A DNA stretch of 64,000 bases from AWTP1-13 sp963840075 (GCA_963840075.1 CAWIXS010000025.1:62001-126000), one strand, 5' to 3'; positions 9,137 through 18,772 are shown, counted from the stretch's first letter. A program made the numbers and translations. The notes: generated by a model not told the origin, from the letters alone.

Positions 9137-9673
9137 TCAAGCGGGCAATGGGGGAGCTGCAGAGGTCGGCAGCGAGGGTAGTCCCTCGCCTCCAACGGTG
9201 CTGTCGAACGACAGCGTCGGCGCGGGGTCTGACCCTTTCGTCAGCGCGTGTTCATGGCGGTGGGGTCGACCTCGCCGGAAGGTCACGCCTCTCGTCTCCT
9301 CGCCGTAGAAGTCGACGTGGATGTGGTTGCCGTCGGGGTCGTGGATGTTGATCTGCACGCCCTCGGCGCCCTGCACCTTGCGCCCGTCGTAGGGCACCTT
9401 CTCGCGGTCGAGGCGCGTGAGGAACTCCTTCAGGCCGACGGCGTCGAAGGCGAAGTGCTCGAGCTGCAGCATGCCCTCGTTCTCCGGCAGCCTGTCGACG
9501 CCGACGAGGTGCACCACCGCGTTGCTGCCGCAGTAGAGCCAGGCGCCGGGAAACGGGAACGGCGGCCGGTCGCCCGCGGGCATGCTGAGCACGCGGTCGT
9601 ACCATTCCACCAGGCGCTCGACGTTGGTGGTGTGGATGTTGACGTGATTGAGCTTCATCATTTGCACGGCCAT
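9137..9673 (-). CDS. VOC-superfamily metalloprotein (glyoxalase-like)
   Basis: A single vicinal-oxygen-chelate domain: LNHVNIHTTNVERLVEWYDRV at the start, QLEHFAFDA in the middle and NHIHVDFYGEE near residue 125, giving plausible metal ligands His, His and Glu. VOC enzymes act on diverse small substrates, so the reaction is unknown. After GVTF the frame runs into unlikely Arg/Pro-rich sequence to 9137. Skipping one C of the CCGG at 9275-9278 instead gives GEVDPTAMNTR and a stop at 9241, so the natural end is probably 9241. Confidence 0.75.
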   Translation of the reverse strand: MAVQMMKLNHVNIHTTNVERLVEWYDRVLSMPAGDRPPFPFPGAWLYCGSNAVVHLVGVDRLPENEGMLQLEHFAFDAVGLKEFLTRLDREKVPYDGRKVQGAEGVQINIHDPDGNHIHVDFYGEETRGVTFRRGRPHRHEHALTKGSDPAPTLSFDSTVGGEGLPSLPTSAAPPLPA

Positions 9674-9706
9674 GGCGCGTCCTCCGGTGCGGTGCTTGCG
9701 GTCAGG

Positions 9707-10036
9707 CTAGCCGATTGCCCCGGGCCCGCAAAGTGCCGGGCTGCCCGCGCCCGCGGCCCTATTTCGGCTGCCAGGGGCGAGCTCCGCCGGTGCCGAGAGG
9801 CTCGCAATCGCGCCCGCGCGCTCCAGCTTCCTCCTCACGTCGTCGTTGGCGAGCACCTGCTGCAGGGCGGCGACGATACGGGTGAGGATGTCGGTCCCGC
9901 CGCCGGACCCGAGCCCGACCAGGATGCGAACCGGCTTGCTCGGCCAGGACCCTGATCGTTCCTGGGCCTCGGCGATGGCGAGCTGCGCACAAGACAGGGC
10001 GACGGTGGCGACGGCGGCCCGCCAGAGCATCCTCAT
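9707..10036 (-). pseudogene. Bug-family receptor remnant with large internal deletion
   Basis: The product begins with a signal peptide and a normal Bug start (SWPSKPVRILVGLGSGGGTD, then ILTRIVAA) and then jumps directly to what is normally the C-terminal helix (LQQVLANDDVRRKLERAGA). About 200 residues are missing between them, so the protein cannot fold as a two-lobe receptor. The ATG at 10036 keeps a good AAGGAGG ribosome-binding site. Unlike the single-base lesions elsewhere, this deletion looks like real decay. Confidence 0.75.
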
Positions 10037-10390
10037 GGTCCCTCCTTCGAACGTTTCTTGTTCTTGCACTCAGTATGAAGTATTTCATCATGCCTCTCAA
10101 CCTTCGCATGCTCGCCGACCGTGCATCCGGCGGGCAGGGGTCAGTCGGATCCGGCAGAGATCGGACTGGCCGAGATCGCCGCCCGCGGGCCTGGGCCATG
10201 CCGCCCGAGAGCCCCAGAAGGGCCGTGGCCGCACCTCATCAGCGCCTGCGGGGCAATCGGTGAGCGCCGCCGCGCCGCCAGGCTGCGGCGACATTCCTGT
10301 TGGTGCCGCTGCCTTGCGGGCACCGGAGGGGCGCGAGAGGCGTTATACTGCGGCCGAGACAAGCCGCTGGGCACCGAGGGAATGGCAGGG

Positions 10391-10834
10391 ATGGCGCTGC
10401 ATCTGATCAAGCTGTGCGTCGGCTGCGACTCGATCGAGGACCTGGCGTCGTGGCAGGAGGAGCGGCTCAAGCAGCGCCGCGAGGCCGGCGAGAGGCGCCC
10501 GCAGCTCTTCCACCGCACCTTCCAGACGCCGAAGCGGCGCGCGGAGCTGCTCGCCGGAGGCTCGCTCTACTGGGTCATCAAGGGCCTCGTGCAGGTGCGC
10601 CAGCCGCTCGCCGACATCACCGAGGGCACAAAGGAGGACGGCACGCCCTGCTGCCTCCTGATCTTCAAGCCGGAGCTCATCCCAGTGCGCCCGGTGCCGC
10701 GGCGCGCCTTCCAGGGCTGGCGCTATCTCGACCCCGACGAGGCACCGCCCGACCTCGAGGCCCGCTCCGCCGCCGGCATCGGCGCCATGCCGCCGAGCCT
10801 CAGGAGGCAGCTCGCCGAGCTGGGGCTGATCTAG
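10391..10834 (+). CDS. DUF1489 family protein
   Basis: A 147-residue soluble protein opening MALHLIKLCVGCDSIEDL and containing HRTFQTPKRRAELLAGG, SLYWVIKG and RAFQGWRYL, which is the layout of DUF1489, a family largely confined to Alphaproteobacteria and of unknown function. ATG 10391 fits the family N-terminus; ATG 10382 just upstream is possible. It stands alone between two minus-strand genes. Confidence 0.85.
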   Translation: MALHLIKLCVGCDSIEDLASWQEERLKQRREAGERRPQLFHRTFQTPKRRAELLAGGSLYWVIKGLVQVRQPLADITEGTKEDGTPCCLLIFKPELIPVRPVPRRAFQGWRYLDPDEAPPDLEARSAAGIGAMPPSLRRQLAELGLI

Positions 10835-11180
10835 ACGGCGCTTATCATCAGCGCCCCGCAATGCTGCCCGTAATGTTGCATGTGCGGCGGGGGCGTGCCC
10901 CGCCCTGATCGCGCACGCCCGCGGATGGCCTCTCCCGCTCGCCAGGAAGCGATTTGAGGGCAATCGTGGCCTTTGCCAGTCCCTGGGAGCCCGACGGGCT
11001 CCCCCTGCCCACGGCGCCCGGGAACGCGCGCGCCTGCGTTGACATATACAAATCGCCGAAGGACCCTCCCTGACGTGCGTCGCGCCAGTTGCAGCTGCTT
11101 TGCAACACGCCGGCTGGTCGGCACAGATGCCAGCGCAGGTGCAGCGCCCTCTCGCAGGGATCGAGACCTGGCAAGAGTGC
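10835..11180. other. intergenic stretch, no gene seen
   Basis: About 345 bases between the DUF1489 gene and the hairpin that follows the ABC binding-protein gene. Open frames here have Arg/Pro-rich compositions and no ribosome-binding sites. There are repeated TGCCCG/GGGCGTG segments near 10860-10910 but no convincing RNA structure or promoter. Confidence 0.4.
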
Positions 11181-11217
11181 CCGAGCCGCGAAATCGCAAA
11201 ACGATCTCGCGGCTCGG
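11181..11217 (-). terminator. long hairpin downstream of ABC binding-protein gene
   Basis: CCGAGCCGCGAAATCG at 11181-11196 pairs with CGATCTCGCGGCTCGG at 11202-11217, with one mismatch and a five-base CAAAA loop. It lies 43 bases past the stop codon of the minus-strand binding-protein gene. No T-run follows on either strand, so it may protect the mRNA end rather than terminate. Confidence 0.55.
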
Positions 11218-11259
11218 AATTTCACCGCCTGACGGCGCGCACCGGCTTCATCCCGCGCG

Positions 11260-12523
11260 CTACTTCGCCGTCTCGTAGGGGTAGATCATCTTGCCCGTGG
11301 AGAACCGCGGGGGGCCGACGATGGTCTGGGTGGCCATGCCGCGGAACTGATCGAGCGAGTTGTCCTTGATGCCGTGGTACTGCACCACCAGGAAGCGCAA
11401 CTCCGCCCACTCGCCCTGCTTGCCGAACCTGATGTCGCCCATGATGGTCTTGAAGGTAGTCTTGCGGAAGTAGTCGGCGAGCTTCTCCTCGTCGAGCGTA
11501 TTGGCACCCTTGATCGCCTGCTCCATCAGCTGCACGTAGGCATAGCCCCAGGTGCCGAGATAGAAGCCGAGCGGATCGACCTTCTCGGCGCCGGCACGCG
11601 CCTGGTACTTCTTCAGGAACTCGTTGACGCCGGGATACTCCATGGTCTTGGCCGGCACCCAGGTCTCGTAGTTGGTGATGCCGTTGAGCAGGGGCCCCAG
11701 CTGCTGCTTGAACACGGTCGCCTGCAGGCCGACCATGGCGCCGCCGACGATCTTGGCCTTGAACCCGACCTCCCCGATGGAGCGCACGAGCCCCACCGAG
11801 TTCGAGCGGGTAGGAGCAGAACACGGCCACGTCGGGGCTCACCGCCTGCACCGCGCGAATGATCGGCGCAAAGTCGGTGGTGGCAGGCGGATAGGTCTTG
11901 TCGTAGACGATCTTCAGGCCCGCCGCCTTGGCGTTGTCGCGCGCGCCCTCGCAGACGTTGCGCCCGAACTCGGCGTCAGCCGCCGCCAGCGAGACGGTCT
12001 GGGGCTTGGGGTTCTGCTGCATGGCCACGTCGAAGAACGGCTTGGTGAAGGCCGGCTTCGGCTCGGGGCCGGTCGGGATCATGGCGAAGTACTTGTCGTA
12101 GTTGAGCTCGCTGTTGACCCCGGTGCCGAACAGGCCCGGAAACAGCTTGCCGCGCTCCTTGGCGAGCCCGATCGCCGGCGCCAGCATGCCGGTGGCATAG
12201 CCGCCCATTATCAGGTTCACCTTGTCGATGTCGAGCAGCTTGGCGTAGAGGCCCGGCACCGTGGCGCCGTTGCTCTGGTCATCGTAATAGACGAGCTTCA
12301 CGGGACGGCCGAGCAGGCCGCCCTTGGCGTTCACGTCCTCCTCCCAGATCTTCATGCCGAGCAGCGCCGACTTGCCGTTGGGGGCAAGCTGGCCGGTGAG
12401 CGACATGCCAAAGCCGATCCTGATCGGCTCCTGCGCGCCCGCCGGTGCGGCGAGCATCGCCGTCAGAAGTGCTGCCCCCGCAGCCGTACGCCAGACCGCG
12501 CGAAAGCTTCCCTTCCCTTGCAT
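11260..12523 (-). pseudogene. branched-chain/amide-type ABC transporter substrate-binding protein, frameshifted
   Basis: A periplasmic type-I binding protein of about 420 residues (LivJ/AmiC-like). The signal peptide ends at AAPAGAQ, then EPIRIGFGMSLTGQLAPNG, the usual opening. The frame is interrupted at FCSYPLE; homology continues in another frame as SVGLVRSIGEVGFKAKIVGG, to the C-terminal IMGDIRFGKQGEWAE. Deleting one T of 11801-11802 restores YPLDSVGLV. ATG 12523 has GGGAGG seven bases upstream. No permease or ATPase genes adjoin, so it is either an orphan or works with a distant transporter. Confidence 0.85.
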
Positions 12524-12780
12524 CTCGTTTCCTCCCTGTGCCCCGCTCGTATCGCGACGGCCAACGATTTTCTTCGCGTCCCATCTAGGCGCAAAACTCA
12601 CACAGCGCCAAGAGCGCGCCGGACGCACCGGGCCGCTGTTGGCACACCGATCATTGGGACCAGTCCCGCGTGCGTGCCGCACTCCCCCGCGGGACCAGAG
12701 CCGGCATCGGCGGCACCCGCCCGGAGCAGCCTGCAGCGCAGGAGCCGCAACCGTTCCGGGCAGATGGCAACTGTGTCAAC

Positions 12781-13767
12781 TCACGTGTGGAACTGATAGC
12801 TCGCGGGCACCCAGCGGTAGCCGGTGCCGGCCTTCTCCACGTAGCCGAGCGAGGGGAAGGGCATGTGGTAGCCGATCACGGCGAGCTTGTCGGTCGACAC
12901 CATGTCGAAGACGCGCCGGCGCGTCCTGGCGCCCTGCTCCTTGTCGTGGTCGAAGCCTACGTGCCAATCCGGCTGCTGGACCGAGAACACGCTGTTGTTG
13001 GCCACGTCGGCCCAGTTGAGCGCGCGCTGGCCCTGGCTCTCGATGTGGAAGGCCATCATGCCAGGGGAGTGCCCGAACACCGGGACGGCGCGGATGCCCG
13101 CCACCACGTCGCCCTCGCCGGTCAGGAAGGTCGACTTGTCGGCGAGCGGCGCTGCGACCTTCATGAACTGGTCGCGGTTGGCTGCGCGCGGACCGAGGTT
13201 CTCGCCCTTGCGCCAGTAGTCGAACTCCACCTGGCCGAACACATAGCGGGCATTGGGATAGCTCGGCGTGCCGCCGTCGCCCTCCATCAGCCCGCCGATG
13301 TGATCGGGATGGCCGTGGGTGATGACGACGACATCGATCTGCTCGGGGCGGTAGCCGGCCGCTGCCAGCAGGTCGCGCAGCTTGCCCGCCGTCGGCATGC
13401 GCCCCTTGCCGTTGCCGGTGTCGAACAGCACCAGCTCCTTGCCGGTGTTGACGATGGTGTTGGTGAAAACCGTCTCGAGGCTGGTGGGCGGCAGGCTGTT
13501 GGCCCTGGCGAAGGCCTGCACCGTCTCGGGCGTCTGATTGTTGCCGAAGATCGGGTGCGGACCGGGCCCGATGCGGTACCCGTCCAGGATGTTGGTGACC
13601 TCGAAGGCGCCGAGCTTGAAGCGGTAGACGGTGGGGCGCACCGGCCCCAGCATGGGAGCGGCGGCCTGCGCCGCGCCCGCCAGGGTCCCGAGCGCCGCCA
13701 GCGACGCTGCTCCGCCCGCGAGCTTGAGCGCCTCACGCCGCGTGATCGCGCCTTGGTTCTGTGACAT
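12781..13767 (-). CDS. Tat-exported MBL-fold metallo-hydrolase
   Basis: A 328-residue metallo-beta-lactamase-fold protein. A twin-arginine signal (TRREALKLAGG, cleavage after AAQA) is followed by the metal-binding motif THGHPDHIGG at about residue 150, a later FGHSPGMMAFH and the terminal GYHMPFPSLGYV supplying the last His ligand. The long N-terminal PTVYRFKLGAFEVTNILDG is typical of the quorum-quenching/AHL-lactonase-like exported subgroup, but the substrate is unknown. It lies some 260 bases upstream of the ABC binding-protein gene on the same strand. Confidence 0.88.
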   Translation of the reverse strand: MSQNQGAITRREALKLAGGAASLAALGTLAGAAQAAAPMLGPVRPTVYRFKLGAFEVTNILDGYRIGPGPHPIFGNNQTPETVQAFARANSLPPTSLETVFTNTIVNTGKELVLFDTGNGKGRMPTAGKLRDLLAAAGYRPEQIDVVVITHGHPDHIGGLMEGDGGTPSYPNARYVFGQVEFDYWRKGENLGPRAANRDQFMKVAAPLADKSTFLTGEGDVVAGIRAVPVFGHSPGMMAFHIESQGQRALNWADVANNSVFSVQQPDWHVGFDHDKEQGARTRRRVFDMVSTDKLAVIGYHMPFPSLGYVEKAGTGYRWVPASYQFHT

Positions 13768-13949
13768 GGCTCAACTCCTCCCTTGGTTCCTTGGTTGGAC
13801 ACCACCGTGCGCGCCGCCGCGCGCCGGCAGAATCGGACCGACGCGGGGCTCGCCGTCAGCCGCCGCATCGCTTTCTGCGCGCGGAACACTAGCCTATCCG
13901 ACCCAGCCAAGCCAGCCGGCAATGACCCGGCGAGGGGCAGCGCGCGGGC

Positions 13950-14429
13950 TCAGATCCACGTCGAGCAGCGCACGCCGTAACCCGGCTGATCCTCGTTGGG
14001 CCCGCCATCCATGTCGGTGCATCCGGTGGGGCGCGTCGGCCCCCTGCGGGGCTGGCAGCGCCGGCCTTGCCCGGGCTGGTCCGCCAGGCGCCCGCCATCG
14101 AAATCCGAGCAGCCGCTGTTCTGTCCGGGGGGTTGGCAGCTTCGGCCGCGACCCGGCGGGTCTCCAAAGCGCCCGCCGTCGTTGTCCGTGCAGCCGGGCC
14201 CCTGTGCCGTGCTCGTCGCGGAGCCGCCGGCGACGGCCAGTGCCGCAACCCCGAGACCCAGCCCGAGGGAGCCCAGAAGCGAACGGCGGGTGAGGCGGCG
14301 GCGGGAGGAAATATCGGCGTCGGTGAGGGACTTGGCGGCGGCACCAGAGCCCTCGCCTGCAACATTCGCAGTCTTGCGCAAGGATCGTTGCGAGGGGGCT
14401 GCCCCCGGCTTTGGAAACTTCTTGTCCAT
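13950..14429 (-). CDS. Tat-exported protein with three Cys-flanked DxDGG repeats, unknown function
   Basis: A 159-residue protein. Residues 1-76 form a long n-region and twin-arginine signal (SSRRRLTRRSLLGSLGLGLG). The mature part is three near-identical modules starting at C80, C107 and C137, each C-[TS]-D-x-D-G-G-x3-D-x-P-G-x-G-x2-C, with exactly 17 residues between the flanking cysteines, joined by short Pro/Gly/Arg linkers. The D-x-D-G-G core resembles short calcium-binding loops, and each module could close with one disulphide. The ATG at 14429 is placed eight bases after GGAG. I know no family matching this; the function is unknown. Confidence 0.75.
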   Translation of the reverse strand: MDKKFPKPGAAPSQRSLRKTANVAGEGSGAAAKSLTDADISSRRRLTRRSLLGSLGLGLGVAALAVAGGSATSTAQGPGCTDNDGGRFGDPPGRGRSCQPPGQNSGCSDFDGGRLADQPGQGRRCQPRRGPTRPTGCTDMDGGPNEDQPGYGVRCSTWI

Positions 14430-14657
14430 ATGCATTTCTCCAGCGCCCGGCGCGGCTCCGTGCCTGTCAGCCCGCTTCGGCCAAATTATGTCGCAACCAA
14501 AAAAGCGCGGCCCTCCCGTCCCCTCGCATCATCCCCCGGACGATCGGGACGGGAGCGCCGCTCACATTCCGTCTACACAGTCTACACACATCAACGCGGC
14601 CGGACGGGCTCGCGCCGCGCGGGCGCAGCCCTTCGGCACCGGCATCAGTTACCGGCA

Positions 14658-16658
14658 TCAGTTGCCGAACAGACCCGAGAACACATCGTCGGAGTAGGAC
14701 GGCTGACGGCGTGCCTCCTTGCGCTCCTGCTTGCCCTGCTTGGGTGCCGAGCTGACCGTGGGAGGCGGCTCGATGGGCATCGGCCGCCCGGAGAGCGCCG
14801 CGGAGATCCGCCTGTCGTGCCCGTACACGTCCCCGAACGAGCGCACTTGGCCGTCCTCGCCCGCAACCATGGTGAAGTAGGTGATATGCACGGGGATCTG
14901 CTTGGTCAGGGTCACCTCGACGTTGCCACCCCGGGCCATCAGCTCCTTCACGCGCCCGGCGGACCAGCCCTTGTCCTCCTCGAGCAGCACCTCGGCGAAG
15001 CGTCCGGGATTGTGCACGCGGATGCAGCCGTGGCTGAAGGTGCGCACCGTCTTGTCGAACAGCTCGCGCTGGGGCGTGTCGTGCATGTAGATGTCGTGCC
15101 TGTTGGGGAAGCGGAACTTGACCGCGCCCAGCACGTTGCCGGGCCCCGACGGCTGGACGAAGTTGTACTTCTTGATGTCCACCGAGCTCCAGTCGATCTG
15201 GCTGGGGTCGACCGGCCGCCCGTTCTGGCTCACCCGCAGGTTGTGCTTCTCCAGGACTCGGGTGTCGGTGACGCCGCCGCCGATCCCGAAGAAGCCGCCG
15301 TCCATGGAGGGCCGCAGATAGGGCAGGATCTCGTTGACCTTGATGGAATCCGGCACGCCCCACTCCGGCCCGAAGATCACGTAGCGCATGTTGGCCGAGA
15401 AGATCGTCGTCTGGGTCTCCACCCGGCCGACGATGATCTTCGCCTGGTGCAGCATCTGCCCCCGCTTGAGCACGCGCGTCTGGTACTCGGGGATGTTGTC
15501 CCAGACGTGGAACTCGCCCAGGTCCTCGGGCATCCAGCGCCAGCGCTCCATGTTGATGACCAGACGCTGCTCCTCGGAGCCGAACGCGGGCCGCAAGGTC
15601 TCGACGTTGTTGAGCGCGCCGCGGGTCCGGCTGTTCAGCTGGCCGTTTGCCCGAAGGCTCTTCGTTCTCTGGAAGGCGGCGACGGCCTCCTGCACGCCGA
15701 GGTCGTAGAGGTCCTCGGCCCCTTCCGGCTGCGGCAGCCGCAGACGCTGCCGCAGCAGCTTGACGTGCGGGTGCTGCATGCCGAGCTTCAGCGTCGGCCC
15801 GTCCGGGATCCGCACGAGCTTCTCCGCCTTCTCCGGGCCGCGCTCGGCACCCGAGCCGGCGCGGACCTTCAGGAGCGCCTCGCGCAGCAGGCCGAACTGG
15901 GCATGCTTGGGATGCAGCTCACGCAGGTAGCCGGCGGGCGCATCGGTCGCCGCCACCTCCTGCAGCACCAGCTTGGGATCGCGCAGCGGCGGCTTCTGGT
16001 CGAAGTTGCGGCTCACCTGCACCGGCTCGAGCCGCCCGCCGCGGGCATGGCGCGCGTACTTGAGCACCGCGAGACTGAGCTTGATCTCCGCGTCCGCAAG
16101 GGCCGCCGGCGAGCGCTCCGCGAGGTCTGCTGGCGGCAGCTCGAAGGCCTTGGCGGAGAGCCCCCAGTCGTCGGCTTTGGCGATCTCCGCCATGGCATCG
16201 CGAACACGCGCGGTATAGCCGTCGGCCGTCACCCAGATCGTCGCTGTTCTCTCGCCGTAGAACGCCACAACCGCGGCGCGGTCGGCCTGCACGACGCCGC
16301 GCAGCTTCGCTGCCCCGAGCAGCTGGCGCACCTGGGCGACCAGCGGGTCGAGCTCTACGACCGGTGGCGTGGCGGCGGTCTCTGCGGGGGGCGGGCTGGT
16401 GGCGGACTCCGCCGCTGGCGGAAGCGGCGCGAGCTCGGCGGCCGGCGGGGTTGGAGCCGGTTTCGCCTCGGCTGGCGGCGGGGTGGGCGCGGGCTTGGCC
16501 TCGCTGGGCGGCGGCTGCCCCACATTCGGCGCGGTCGCGACGCGCGGGAGCCGTGACTGGCTGCCCGATGCAGTCTGCGCGGGCGCCGGCGCCACGCCAA
16601 TGACGGTCAGGATGGCGGCGAGGCTGACGCACGTAACCAGCGATGACGCTCTGAACAT
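14658..16658 (-). CDS. L,D-transpeptidase (YcbB/LdtD-like, YkuD domain)
   Basis: A 666-residue periplasmic enzyme that would make 3-3 peptidoglycan cross-links. After the signal peptide (ending ..APAPAQ) comes a Pro/Ala-rich repeated linker (EAKPAPTPP units), a helical scaffold domain, a peptidoglycan-binding domain (LGMQHPHVKLLRQRL .. DLGVQEAVAAFQ) and the YkuD domain with the catalytic SHGCIRVHNP motif near residue 545. This is the domain order of YcbB-type transpeptidases. ATG 16658 follows GGAGAGAG; the extra upstream open frame to 16769 lacks signal character. It may have an active-site partner in the second transpeptidase at 33.5 kb. Confidence 0.9.
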   Translation of the reverse strand: MFRASSLVTCVSLAAILTVIGVAPAPAQTASGSQSRLPRVATAPNVGQPPPSEAKPAPTPPPAEAKPAPTPPAAELAPLPPAAESATSPPPAETAATPPVVELDPLVAQVRQLLGAAKLRGVVQADRAAVVAFYGERTATIWVTADGYTARVRDAMAEIAKADDWGLSAKAFELPPADLAERSPAALADAEIKLSLAVLKYARHARGGRLEPVQVSRNFDQKPPLRDPKLVLQEVAATDAPAGYLRELHPKHAQFGLLREALLKVRAGSGAERGPEKAEKLVRIPDGPTLKLGMQHPHVKLLRQRLRLPQPEGAEDLYDLGVQEAVAAFQRTKSLRANGQLNSRTRGALNNVETLRPAFGSEEQRLVINMERWRWMPEDLGEFHVWDNIPEYQTRVLKRGQMLHQAKIIVGRVETQTTIFSANMRYVIFGPEWGVPDSIKVNEILPYLRPSMDGGFFGIGGGVTDTRVLEKHNLRVSQNGRPVDPSQIDWSSVDIKKYNFVQPSGPGNVLGAVKFRFPNRHDIYMHDTPQRELFDKTVRTFSHGCIRVHNPGRFAEVLLEEDKGWSAGRVKELMARGGNVEVTLTKQIPVHITYFTMVAGEDGQVRSFGDVYGHDRRISAALSGRPMPIEPPPTVSSAPKQGKQERKEARRQPSYSDDVFSGLFGN

Positions 16659-17122
16659 CGTGAACTCTCTCCAGGGTACGCGCGAACCTAACCGGCACCA
16701 GCCGCCCTGACCAGCCGCCGCTGCCCCGGGGTTTGGATATCGTGGCATACGCTGGCAATTGCGCAACATCGCCCTCGTCCCAAGCGCTGTGGTTTCAGTC
16801 TTCCTTCACCATAGCCCGACATTATTAACGACGTGCCATTGTGTCGACTTTCGCACCCCGCGCCGCAAAAAGGGCCGCAGGCTCGGGGGCGCCCAGCTAT
16901 ACGTCCTGCGGCGACAGATAGATCTTCTCCGCGCCGGGAGTTGCCGCACGTAAAGGGCTGCTGCGCGCCGCCCTGGGTCACGTCGCCGCCCGCCAGGCGG
17001 CGGACGAAGGGCCGCAGGCGGCCGGGCGTCACGGGCATGTGATGGCGCACGCGTTCCGCAACCCGGCCGGGGTCGCTAATCTCGCCGCCGGTGCACAGCG
17101 TCGCCACGCGAGGGAAAGGCCG
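16659..17122. other. intergenic region between divergent genes
   Basis: 464 bases between the transpeptidase and the redoxin gene. An AT-richer part at 16800-16845 (CCCGACATTATTAACGACG) probably carries a promoter, but no hexamer pair is convincing. On the minus strand at 16905-16935 a short frame reads EKIYLSPQDV and stops; it might be the tail of a lost gene but is too short to support. Confidence 0.4.
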
Positions 17123-17749
17123 ATGACACACCTGACACGGCGCCAGGCGCTGGTCGCTCTCGCCGCCACTGCGGCGGCCTCGGCTGCCGCGCGGACGCCT
17201 GCCGAGGCCGCCGTTCAAACGGGACGGGCAGCGCCCGACTTCTCGGTGAGCGACACCAAAGGCGCCCGGCATGCGCTGGCCGCCCACCGCGGCAACACCG
17301 TGATCCTGGAGTGGACCAACCACGAATGCCCCTACACGGTGAAGCACTACGCCACCGGCAACATGCAGGCGCTGCAGGCGGCCGCCACCGCCTCCGGGGC
17401 GATCTGGCTCACGGTCATCTCCTCCCGCCCGCAGACCCAGGGCCATGTCGAGGCGGTGGAAGCCGACCAGCTCACCACCAGCCGCAGCGCCAAGCCGACC
17501 GGCGTCGTGCTCGACCCCAGAGGCCAGCTCGGCAGGCTCTACGGCGCCAGAACCACGCCGCACATGTTCATCGTCGACGGGTCGGGGGTGCTGGTCTACA
17601 TGGGCGCCATCGACGATCGTCCCAGCGCAAGCCACGCCAGCGTCAAGAGCGCCCGCAACTACGTGCGCGAGGCGCTCGATGCAATGGCGGCCGGCCGGCC
17701 GATCACGCTCGCCTCCACGCGCCCCTACGGCTGCACCGTCAAGTATTGA
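17123..17749 (+). CDS. Tat-exported thioredoxin-fold redoxin (AhpC/TSA-like)
   Basis: A 208-residue protein: twin-arginine signal THLTRRQALVALAATAAA, cleaved after AEAA, then GRAAPDFSVSDTKGARH and VILEWTNHECPYTVKHY. The single Cys of HECPY sits where the peroxiredoxin/thioredoxin nucleophile is; there is no CxxC. A second Cys lies near the C-terminus (PYGCTVKY) and could resolve it. TTPHMFIVDGSG provides the cis-proline of the fold. ATG 17123 has AGGGAAAGG just upstream; a longer 17039 start would put the RR motif too deep. Confidence 0.85.
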   Translation: MTHLTRRQALVALAATAAASAAARTPAEAAVQTGRAAPDFSVSDTKGARHALAAHRGNTVILEWTNHECPYTVKHYATGNMQALQAAATASGAIWLTVISSRPQTQGHVEAVEADQLTTSRSAKPTGVVLDPRGQLGRLYGARTTPHMFIVDGSGVLVYMGAIDDRPSASHASVKSARNYVREALDAMAAGRPITLASTRPYGCTVKY

Positions 17750-17901
17750 CGGCCGGCGGGCCGAAGCACGCGCCGCGACCGCCCGATCGCTCGTGAGCAA
17801 AATGTAACCTGGCACGGCCATCTTCGCGCCGCGATGTGGCCGGATGTGCTTCGGCACGCTCTGGGGAAAAGCACAACTCAACCACACACGGGAGACTTGA
17901 G

Positions 17902-18744
17902 ATGCCTTGGAAGGGGTTGTCGGCGCTGGCGGTTGCGCTGGTGCTTACGGGCGCGCTCGCGGCGAACGCGTTCGCCCAGCGCTGGGACAGGGACGATCGG
18001 CGCGACAGGGACGGCGATCGGCGCGATTGGGTGCTGCTCGCGGAGAGGACGGTCAATTTCAGGGTCGACCGCGATGTCATCGAAATCAGGCAGGGGGAGG
18101 ACTGGTGGCGGGATCGCGGCTTCAGGCGGCTGCACCTGATCGCCGAGCGCAGCGACATCCACTTGCTGTCGCTGCGCCTCGTCTACATGAACGGCTTCTC
18201 GGAGAACATCGAGATCGATCGCCTGATCCGCGAGGGACAGGACCAGCCGGTCGACCTGCGCGGAGAGCGGAAGTATCTGCAGCGCATCGAGATGGTCTAC
18301 CGCTCGCGCCGCAGCTTCGAGGGCCGCGCCGTCATGAAGATCTACGGCGTTCCGGCACGCGTCAGTTCTGGCCCCGGGCCACAGCTTCCGCCGATCGGCG
18401 CCGGGCCCGGGCCGGGCGCGGAGTGGGCCGAGCTCGGCTGCAAGCGCGTCTCGTTCCTCGGCGTCGATCGCGACACCATCAGGGTCGGACGCAGCGAGGG
18501 CCGCTTCAAAGCGATCCGGCTCACCGTGCGCGGCGCCGATATCCAGTTGCTCGACCTCACGGTCGTCTACGCCAACGGCGCCCCCGACAACCTCCAGGTC
18601 CGCTCCCTCCTGCGGCAGGGCGACCGCACGCGCGCGCTGGATCTGAGAGGCCGGGAGCGCTCGATCGACCGTATCGAGATGACCTACGTGACGATCCCGA
18701 ACTTCAAGGGTCAGGCCACGGTCTGCGCCGAGGGCCTGCAGTAG
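17902..18744 (+). CDS. secreted protein with tandem DUF2541-like beta domains
   Basis: A 280-residue exported protein. The signal peptide ends at ANAFAQ, followed by an Arg/Asp-rich stretch (RWDRDDRRDRDGDRRD). Two homologous domains follow: one from WVLLAERTVNFRVDRDVIEI and one from LGCKRVSFLGVDRDTIRVG; each continues with LHLIAERSDIHLLSLRLVY or IRLTVRGADIQLLDLTVVY and ends with an LRGxRxxxxRIEMTY segment. This resembles DUF2541, though I place it there only tentatively. Function unknown. GGGAG lies seven bases before ATG 17902. A terminator follows the stop codon. Confidence 0.75.
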   Translation: MPWKGLSALAVALVLTGALAANAFAQRWDRDDRRDRDGDRRDWVLLAERTVNFRVDRDVIEIRQGEDWWRDRGFRRLHLIAERSDIHLLSLRLVYMNGFSENIEIDRLIREGQDQPVDLRGERKYLQRIEMVYRSRRSFEGRAVMKIYGVPARVSSGPGPQLPPIGAGPGPGAEWAELGCKRVSFLGVDRDTIRVGRSEGRFKAIRLTVRGADIQLLDLTVVYANGAPDNLQVRSLLRQGDRTRALDLRGRERSIDRIEMTYVTIPNFKGQATVCAEGLQ

Positions 18745-18772
18745 CGCTGCCTTCGCAGGGAGCAAAAAGACG

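Noticed and set aside
16905..16935. Short minus-strand frame EKIYLSPQDV that looks like a real C-terminus
   Set aside because: Only about ten residues look natural and upstream sequence in that frame is not coding; too little to call a pseudogene.
17806..17830. TGGCAC element resembling the -24 part of a sigma-54 promoter
   Set aside because: No GC dinucleotide in the required -12 position follows at the correct spacing.
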